Shown one piece after another: positions 57,101 to 64,000 of a DNA stretch of 64,000 bases (within the stretch, counting starts at the first letter, position 1; each line of letters opens with the position of its first letter). The notes beneath the pieces were generated by a model. It was given only the letters and a program-made list of their open reading frames with translations. It was not told where the DNA came from and made no database searches. Both the position numbers and the translations under genes were made by a program. Source of the DNA: Nicotiana tabacum (Eukaryota > Streptophyta > Magnoliopsida > Solanales > Solanaceae); assembly GCF_000715075.1 (NCBI RefSeq), contig NC_134095.1, positions 54,866,419 to 54,930,418 of the forward strand. Reading direction: 5' to 3'.

Positions 57101-57781
57101 TTTTTATTCTGTGTTGAGCGGTATTTCTTTCCGTGGCTTGTTTTGTCTTTGATCTAGTTGTTGTTGTTCTATCAATTATATGTTATTTCTTATGGTTGCA
57201 CTTATTTATACGGTTTTATTCCATACTGTTAACCCTTATATTGTATTTCACCTCAGTAGGGCCCTGACCTTCCTCGTTACTACCCAACCGAGGTTAGGCT
57301 TGGCACTTACTGAGTACCGTTGTGGTGTACTCATGCCCCTTCTGTGCATGTTTTTCATATGCAGATCCAGGTACCGCTGATCAGGCCTACTATCGTTGAG
57401 GAAGGCGACTGCTTAGAGACTCCGAGGTACATCTGTCGCGTCCGCAGACCAATGAGTCCCTTTCTATTCCTGCCTTTAGTATTTAGCCCTTCTGTACTTT
57501 TCTGTTCTTTACTAGAAATTCCGGAGTTAGAGCTATGCAGAATTTCTTTTCTTAGATTGTGATTCATGGGTTTCTGGGTCTTGGATTTATGTTTGGTATT
57601 GAGAGTTAAACATGGTGTATGCCGAGCGACACATTTATACACTGTTACTGCTTTATTTCTGTTTTAAATTGTTTACTTCCACAAGTTTTAGTTTTCTTCC
57701 GCAAATTAGGCTTACCTAGTCGTGGAGACTAGGTGATGTCACGATGGTTCATGGAGGGCGAACCGGGGTCGTGACACATTC

Positions 57782-58999
57782 TCACGAGTTCAGTCATACC
57801 AAAATTATCTAATCCAAGGTCAATTTCCCAATCAAAAGTCGAATTCTAGGTCTAAGAACTTTCTTTCAAATTTTCTGCAATTTTCATTTCCAATCCGAAA
57901 TTAAATGACAAAACTAACAATAGATTAATGGAAACGACTAGAAAGGGTTAAAGAATTGTTACCCATTGATTTTCTCTTCAAATTCCTCCCAAAATCGCCT
58001 TCTCCCGAGCTCCAAATCAATTTTTCCAACTTTTGAAAATAAACCCTCGAAGTTACTATTTTATGCCCAGCAATTACGCTTTTGCGGTTAAGGGGCCGCA
58101 CCTGCGGTCCCGCTTCTGCGGAAGAATGACCGCACCTACAAAAACTCATTAATTCCATAGCACCTGTGACTTGCTCACCATATCTAAGGTCACGCAGGTG
58201 CGTGAACTTATCCGCACCTGCGGCTCTTTGCCTTTCCTCATCTGGCCGCTTCTGCGGCTTAATTCCACATCTGTGGGAGTCGCATCTGCTGCCTCTCAAC
58301 CGCAGATGCGGTTATGATAGTAGCCCAAAGAACTTCAGCTGCAACTCCAAATTTCCAACTTCCCGTGAACCACTCGATATCATCCCGAGGCACCCGGGAC
58401 CTCAACCAAAAGCATGAACAACTCATATACCACGATTCAAACTTATACCAATCCTTAAAACACCTAAAACAACATCGAGAAATCGAATTAACTATGGATT
58501 CAAGCCTAAGAATTCCAAATACTCTCAAAAGACGCTTTCGATCAAAAAGTCTATCAAACCACGTCCGAATGACCTGAAATTTTGCACACACGTCACATTA
58601 AATGCTGCGGAGCTACCCTAACTTCCGGAATTCCATTCCGACCCTCGGAGAAAAATCTCACTATCGAACCAGAAACTCCAAAAATTCAACTTTTGGCATT
58701 TCAAGTCTAAATTAGTTACGGACCTCCAAAATGCAATCCGAACACGCTCCTAAACCTGAAATTACCAAACGGAGCTAACCGAACCATAAGAATTCCATTT
58801 GGAGGCAGTTTTCACACTGTTCCGACTACGGTTAAATTTTCAAAACTTAAGATCTTATTTAGGGACTAAGTGTCCCAAAACTCTTCGAAACTCCAAATAA
58901 TTCCACACAACAACTCACAATAGTAGAAACAAACACGAGGAAAGCAGTTAGTAGGGGATGGGGGTATAAATTCTTAAAATGACTGGCCGGGTTGTTAAA
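57782..58999 (-). repeat. Outer chromovirus 5' LTR, outer part
   Basis: Continuation of 53925-54985 after the solo LTR. On the - strand it begins with a mutated TTTAACAACCCGGCC at 58999 and matches 36290-37010 of the 3' LTR. It carries a GC array at 58083-58312, and a TATA-like GCATAAAATA follows at 58057-58066. Confidence 0.85.
58083..58312 (-). repeat. GCAGAAGCG/GCAGGTGCG-type array
   Basis: CGCACCTGCGG, CGCTTCTGCGG and CCGCAGATGCGG units over 230 bp, directly upstream of the TATA-like box on the - strand. It is related to the arrays at 9283-9602 and 12735-13070. Confidence 0.7.
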
Positions 59000-59004
59000 C
59001 TTTT

Positions 59005-59400
59005 AAACTGTTGAAGTGTCATGTTATTAATTTATTCCCGCATCTCACCTAATTTTTGAAGTCTTAAATGTTAAACCTTTTTGAATTCACCCGTTGCCCG
59101 AAAAAACCATTTCATTTTCTCACACCCAACCAAAACCGATTCGTTTCTTCAAAACCAAAATTAACCTTGTCTAAAAAAGAATCCTTCTCCAAATATGCAA
59201 GAAGTGAATCCAACTCTATCACCTTCAAACATCCTAAATCCGTCTTAATCGAAACCCCAAGAAGTCTTCGGTAGATTTTGATGGAACTTTACTCGAAAGA
59301 GACCAGGGTAGATCTAATATTCTAGAGAGTAATGCTAAAATTATTGTTGGATTTGTAGAAGCCTTGAAAGATGGAAGAATTGGTGAAAGTGCTGGAAAAG
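59005..59400 (+). pseudogene. Copia 3' region with degraded ORF
   Basis: Continues the copia remnant after the CTTTT duplication. A frame 59068-59274 (KPKLTLSKKESFSKYARSES), then a shifted frame to 59400 (DFDGTLLERDQGRS and IIVGFVEALKDGRIGES), look like decayed coding sequence downstream of pol. I do not recognise the product. The region is cut by the next element at 59401 after AAAAG. Confidence 0.4.
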
Positions 59401-61964
59401 TGTTACGCCCCAAACCTGGGGAGGCGTGGTTGGCATCCGGTGCCGTAGTGGCCAGAGCGAACCACTATGCAACACATTTGTTTTCTTTGTAACTATCATG
59501 GGCCAACATGGCCACAACTCATAATGTATAACTATAAGTGGGCAACACTGTATCAATGAACTATCGTTCTTAAGACCTGAATAGATATGGGTCGTCAAGG
59601 CCTCTGACATACTGTACAAATTGAACCTTCATCTACAAAGCCTCTATGATTATTTAACATTAGAAGGTATAGGGTACCAGCCTACCTATAGGTCTGTGGA
59701 AAAACTCTGATACGGTGACTCATAGACTCGGCTGCACTCCGAATGAGGTGGAGTCTTATCAATCATTCGCTGAATGTTAACCTCGTCTACTATGAGGGTT
59801 CGTTAAACTGATTATGTATACCTACAGGCATGAATGCAGCATCCCCAACAAAAAGACGTCAGTACGAATAATGTACCGAGTATTTAAGGTATGTAAATCA
59901 GTATATAAAGGGCATGGAAGAAACATGGAGTAAAAGATTCAACCTTTAAGTATAGATAGCTTTGTAAATCAAAACATGAAATATCTATAATGTTATGCAT
60001 ATGCGTATAAATGTCATGTAATGTATAGGTATGTACGTACATAACATCATCAAGCCTCTGAGGGCATCCCATCATATCATCTCTGCCATTGTGGGCAAAT
60101 CATCAATGTATACCAGCTGATCAGGTGGTGGTACGTATATAACGGCATAACCTTTCCCATATCCCATATACATATATACGTATATATAACTCCATCAGGT
60201 CATGGGTCAGTGTAAATGAATAAATGCATGAAATGCATATGAAATACGTTAATAACATCTCTTGGTATATCATAAGGCCATTGTGTCTCTCATTAATATC
60301 ATGAAATAAACTTTAACAATTTACATATTTCTGAGACCCATGAACAGATGATAGAATAATATGACACATGGAAGAATAAGAATATACAATTTTGTACCGC
60401 TCCTCTACGCCTCATTTGAATTCGTTGATTTGAAATTCATTGGCTTTACCCTCTCAATATTCTTTTTGCATGCATATACTGTTCTAGGTTATCACTTTTT
60501 TTTAAGAAAGGTAACAACAAACTATTGTAAGAATCCATTTGAAGCATTACGATTTAGTACATCCGAATTTTGGACATACAAGTCATTGTAAAATTTTCAT
60601 GAGCCAAGTTTTTGGAACAAAATATAGGCTACTTAAATGACAATTTGCGAATTTCATCACCTATAAGTTTTGAATCAATAATGACAAATTCTAAATAGAA
60701 AAGCTTAGTCAAAAGAGTTTGCCTTTATCCAAGAAAAAAAAAGTACTTAAACCAACGAAATTTTAATTTCGTCCATCGATAAGAAAATTGTCTTTTGATG
60801 GGAAAACACAAAAAGTGGGTTCTTATGAAACTTCATGTTTCTGAAGATATGCCTAAGAACATAATATAAGAATTGCTAATAATACAAATTCTTTGGTTCA
60901 AGAATGTAATCTGGAATCAAACAATCTTGTGATGTACTACTCATTCTTTCACCATGCAGAATCTAAAGAAAAAAATGAAAGACAGAACAAACTAACTCCT
61001 ATCTGATATTACTTACTTTAGGTACAAGCATTGTGGGCAAACCTTCCAGAGAAGCCATCAGAAATTGCAAAAAAACTAGCATTCCAAGAGGAGACATTGT
61101 TCTATTTTACTTAGCACAGTCAATGCATAAACTATTACTTTATACGTAATTGACAAAAACTATTATTTTGTATGTGTCATTGGAATGAATGAAGTGTTCT
61201 TTGTGGTTGTTAAGCGATTTATGCTCTTCACATTAGTAATATGATATAAGTGATGTCATTTTTGTTTGCTTTATCGTGTAAGCTTCTTTTGAATGAGGAA
61301 TCCTCTGCTTTTCAGATTTGTCTAAAATGAAGAGTCATCACTTAGTGATGCAAGGCTGCCACACGGGGGGAGGGGGCTCAAAATTTATCAAAAATTGGAT
61401 AATTACTAACTAATTTTGCACAAAAATTATTAATTAACCGAATTATCCACATAATTAAGAATTATCCCAACTTACTTGAAAATTCTACTTATTTTTAATA
61501 CACTTTATACACCTTACTAACATGGTCACACGGTACCATATAAAATTAATACATACACTATTATTTTATTAAAATATCCATGTTAAAAAAATACATATTT
61601 TCTTAACTTCTAATTTTCCTAATCTAATATAAAGTATAAAAATTTCCGTACGCTTAATTCTTAAAATGGTAAAAAGATAATCTTCTTTTCTTGTGAGAAA
61701 ATAAATTCTAACTTTATAATAAAGAAAATCTCATAAACTTTCTCATATTATGTGTATAATTTACCATATCCGAAAATAGTAATAATGGTAACTATCCAAA
61801 ATAATACTTATAAAACTTTTACTAAAATACTCCACTTAAAAGAGAATACCATACTAACATAATATCTAACGGTATCAAGGTTGGTAAACTTACGGGGTCT
61901 TAATACCTTCAAGCTCATATGGATTATTACGACTTATCCTAATATTAAAGTACGAGATGTAACA
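59401..61964 (-). repeat. 3' LTR of non-autonomous element (2564 bp)
   Basis: On the - strand it runs TGTTACATCTCGTAC to GGGGCGTAACA. It matches 62433-64000 over the shared part at roughly 90 percent or better by eye. It contains an exon-like ORF at 61023-61113 in a region whose counterpart lies outside the window. Confidence 0.8.
61023..61113 (+). other. Exon-like fragment inside LTR
   Basis: TTACTTTAG|G looks like a splice acceptor. It is followed by an open frame, ALWANLPEKPSEIAKKLAFQ then EETLFYFT and a stop near 61113. I recognise no family. It could be a captured last exon or chance. Confidence 0.25.
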
Positions 61965-61978
61965 TCTTTCCCCCCTTT
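61965..61978 (-). other. Polypurine tract
   Basis: AAAGGGGGGAAAGA on the - strand, directly before TGTTACATCTCG. Confidence 0.75.
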
Positions 61979-62417
61979 AGAACATTCGTCCTCGAATGTT
62001 AATTTGTAGAGGTTTACAAAAATTTTACTAGGGTCTCCTCTATAAACTTAAACTAAAACCCAACCTCTATCTGCTCGACTATTCACAACCTTTTGTACTT
62101 GAGTATCTCGTATCTTTTTTCTCTTTACCTTACTTACTTTTCAATCTCGCATTATATCTTCTATTTGTTTCATAATATCCCTTCCACATTACGCGTTAAA
62201 GCCCTACTATGATACATTCACCTCTGGTGCATACAAAATCTTGCGACAACTTCATACTGACTTCTTATGGCTTAGCTCTATGGAACGATCTGAAAACAAA
62301 AAAAGGGCAACATTTCCTAAATGTCCTATAGCCTCTCAATTATAAATGTGGTGTGCAACACACCCATAAGTGAGACTCTACTAGGAACGGCTTTGTAGAG
62401 TCCCTTGGACACAACCT
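61979..62417 (-). other. Minimal internal region, no coding
   Basis: About 440 bp between polypurine tract and primer site with no ORF. AACATTCGTCCTCGAATGTT (61981-62000) is a near-perfect palindrome. A similar ACATTCGTCCTCGAATG lies beside the PPT of the chromovirus at 43209, which suggests gypsy ancestry. Confidence 0.6.
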
Positions 62418-62429
62418 ACTCTGATACCA
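62418..62429 (-). other. Primer binding site, initiator tRNA-Met type
   Basis: TGGTATCAGAGT on the - strand, one base different from TGGTATCAGAGC, three bases after the LTR end. Confidence 0.75.
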
Positions 62430-62432
62430 CTT

Positions 62433-63176
62433 TGTCACGCCCCAAACCTGGGGAGGCGTGGCTGGCACGAGCGAGCCACTCTGCAACATTTTTTTCCTTG
62501 TAACTATCATAGGAAAACATGGCCACAACTCATAATGTATAACTATAAGTGGGCAACACTGTATCAATAAACTATCATTCTTAAGACATGAATACATATG
62601 GGTCGTCAAGGCCTCTGACGTACTGTACAAACTGAACCTTCGTCTACAAAGCCTCTAAGATTATTTGACATCAGAAGGGATAGGGTACTGGCCTATCCAT
62701 AAGTCTGTGGCAAAAATCTGATACGATGACTCATAGACTCGGGTGCACTCCGAATAAGGTGGAGTCTTACCTATTCTTCGCTGAATGCTAACCTCGTCTA
62801 CTATGAGGGCTCGTCAAACGGATTATATATACCTGCAGGCATGAATGCAACATCCCCAACAAAAGGAAATCAGTACAAATAATGTACCGAGTATGTAAAG
62901 CATGTAAATCAGTATATAAAGGACATGGAAGAAACATGGAGTAAAAGACTCAACCTGTAAGTCTGGATAGCTATATAAATCAAAATCATGAAATATCTAT
63001 AATGTTATGCATATGCGTATAAATGTCATATAATGCATAGGTCTGTACGTACATAACATCATCAAACCTCTGAGGGCATCCCATCATATCATCTCAGCCA
63101 TTGTGGGCAAATCATCAATGTATACCAGCTGATCAGGTGGTAGTGCGTATATAATGCCATAACCTTTCCCATATCC

Positions 63177-63224
<48 letters not shown>

Positions 63225-64000
63225 CACGTATATAACACCTTCTGGTCATGGGTCAGTATAAATAAATACGATGCATCATCTCGGCCACTGTGGGCAAAAT
63301 CGTTAATGTATACTACTTGATCAGGTGGTGGTGCGTATATAACACCATAAACTTTTCCCATATTCCATATACATATATATACATATATACGTATATATAA
63401 CTTCATCTTGTCATGGGTCAGTGTAAATAAATGCAATGCATCATCTTGGCAACTGTGGGCAAAATCGTTAGTGTATACCAACTGATCAGGTGGTGGTGCG
63501 TATATAATACCGTAACCTTTTCCCATATCCCATATACATATATATACATATATACACATATATAATGTCATCTCGTCATGGGTCAGTGTAAATGAATAAA
63601 TGCATGAAATGCATATGAAATACATTAATAACATCTCTTGGTACATCATAAGGCCATTGCGTCTCTCATTAATATCATGAAATAAACTTTATCAGCGTAC
63701 ATATTTCTGAGACCCATGAACAGATAATACAATAATGTGGCACTTGGAAGAATAAGAATATACAATTTTGTAACGCTCCTCTGCGTCTTATTTGAATTCC
63801 TTGATTTGAAATTCATCGTCTTTACCATCTCAATATTCTTTTCACATGCATATACTGTTCTAAGTTGTCACTTTGTTTTAGAAAGGTAACAACAAACTAT
63901 TGTAAGAATCCATTTGAAGCATTACGATTTAATCAATCCAAATTTTGACATACAAGTCATTTTCAAATTTTCATGAGCCAAGTTTTTGGAACAAAATATA
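62433..64000 (-). repeat. 5' LTR of non-autonomous element, partial
   Basis: Starts TGTCACGCCCCAAACCTGG and aligns with 59401-60640. It is longer than its partner in the 63090-63610 stretch because of a tandem expansion. It continues past the window end. Confidence 0.8.
63093..63610. repeat. Tandem repeat in LTR (187 and 165 bp steps)
   Basis: Three copies of a unit from CTC(A/G)GCCA(T/C)TGTGGGCAAA through GATCAGGTGGTGGTGCGTAT, a TATACATATATA run and GTCATGGGTCAGTGTAAAT. The partner LTR has a single copy at about 60080-60230. A (TA)n run lies at 63186-63210. Confidence 0.75.

Larger units (their letters stand above)
54986..57776 (+). mobile_element. Chromovirus-type solo LTR (2791 bp)
   Basis: It runs TGTGACGACCGGC to GGGTCGTGACA and is flanked by identical CATTC on both sides (54981-54985 and 57777-57781). 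It is homologous along most of its length to the LTR it is inserted in, but in the opposite orientation. No internal region is present. It carries a GC array 55688-55864, TATAAATA at 55888-55895 and a minisatellite. Confidence 0.9.
35601..58999 (-). mobile_element. Chromovirus (Tekay/Del-like) with three nested insertions
   Basis: Ty3/gypsy element on the - strand with outer ends TGTCACGACC (35601) and GGGTTGTTAAA (58999, a mutated GGGTCGCTACA). CTTTT flanks both sides (35596-35600 and 59000-59004), a perfect 5-bp duplication. Its own sequence is 35601-38908, 40420-40674, about 51030-54985 and 57782-58999. The gaps are an Athila-like solo LTR, a second chromovirus and a solo LTR. A chromodomain after integrase supports the lineage. 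Confidence 0.85.
59401..64000 (-). mobile_element. Non-autonomous long-LTR element, runs off window
   Basis: Two LTR copies (59401-61964 and 62433 to beyond 64000), both with TGT(T/C)ACGCCCCAAACCTGGGG at the low end. They enclose 468 bp that hold only a polypurine tract and a primer binding site. No gag or pol is present. The left flank AAAAG (59396-59400) should recur beyond the window. I read it as a LARD-like derivative of a gypsy element. Confidence 0.8.

Noticed and set aside
63176..63649. 157-codon ORF rich in Tyr, Ile and Cys
   Set aside because: It translates the TATACATATA tandem repeat of the LTR.

Overview
The window is plant nuclear DNA made almost entirely of nested LTR retrotransposons. 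I see no cellular gene, rRNA or tRNA gene, and no bacterial-type feature. The Athila, Tat, chromovirus (Tekay/Del-like) and Ty1/copia lineages, the wording of their proteins and their LTR sequences suggest a solanaceous genome, perhaps Nicotiana-like. That assignment is inference from recognition and was not tested by a search. Every coding region is broken by stops, frameshifts or insertions, so all are called as pseudogenes.

Left block (1-32243). The host is a Tat/Retand-like Ty3/gypsy element on the + strand: partial 5' LTR 7257-7853, PBS 7859-7876, gag-protease 7931-16636, RNase H-integrase 30502-32243. Three elements interrupt it. (a) An Athila-like element on + whose left end lies outside the window (1-7256: integrase, env-like ORF, 3' LTR) sits in its 5' LTR. 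(b) A non-autonomous element with long LTRs (8589-14957) sits in gag, flanked by CCTGT/CTTGT. (c) A nearly complete Athila-like element on the - strand (16637-30503) sits in the protease region. A deletion at its right edge removed the outer end of its 5' LTR and the host reverse transcriptase.

Middle (32244-34598) is non-coding, AT-rich then CT-rich, and resembles LTR or leader sequence.

Right block (34599-64000). The host is a Ty1/copia remnant (34599-35600, resuming at 59005-59400). Inserted in it is a chromovirus on the - strand, 35601-58999, with a perfect CTTTT target-site duplication. It contains an Athila-like solo LTR (38909-40419), a second, complete chromovirus (40675-50956, LTRs about 2.5 kb) and an opposite-strand solo LTR of its own kind (54986-57776, perfect CATTC duplication). 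At 59401 a non-autonomous element begins: two LTRs of about 2.56 kb around only about 470 bp of internal sequence. It runs off the window.

The most interesting signal is a GC-rich palindromic array, built on GCGGTCCGC and GCGGCCGC, that lies just upstream of TATA boxes. It occurs in the Athila-like LTRs, in a chromovirus LTR, and between pol and the env-like ORF of both Athila-like elements. In both of those internal regions the order is array, TATA box, splice donor, intron carrying more arrays, acceptor, then the env-like ATG three bases later. This looks like an internal promoter with a 5' leader intron for the third ORF. A short hairpin with covarying arms downstream of that ORF is also kept in both copies.
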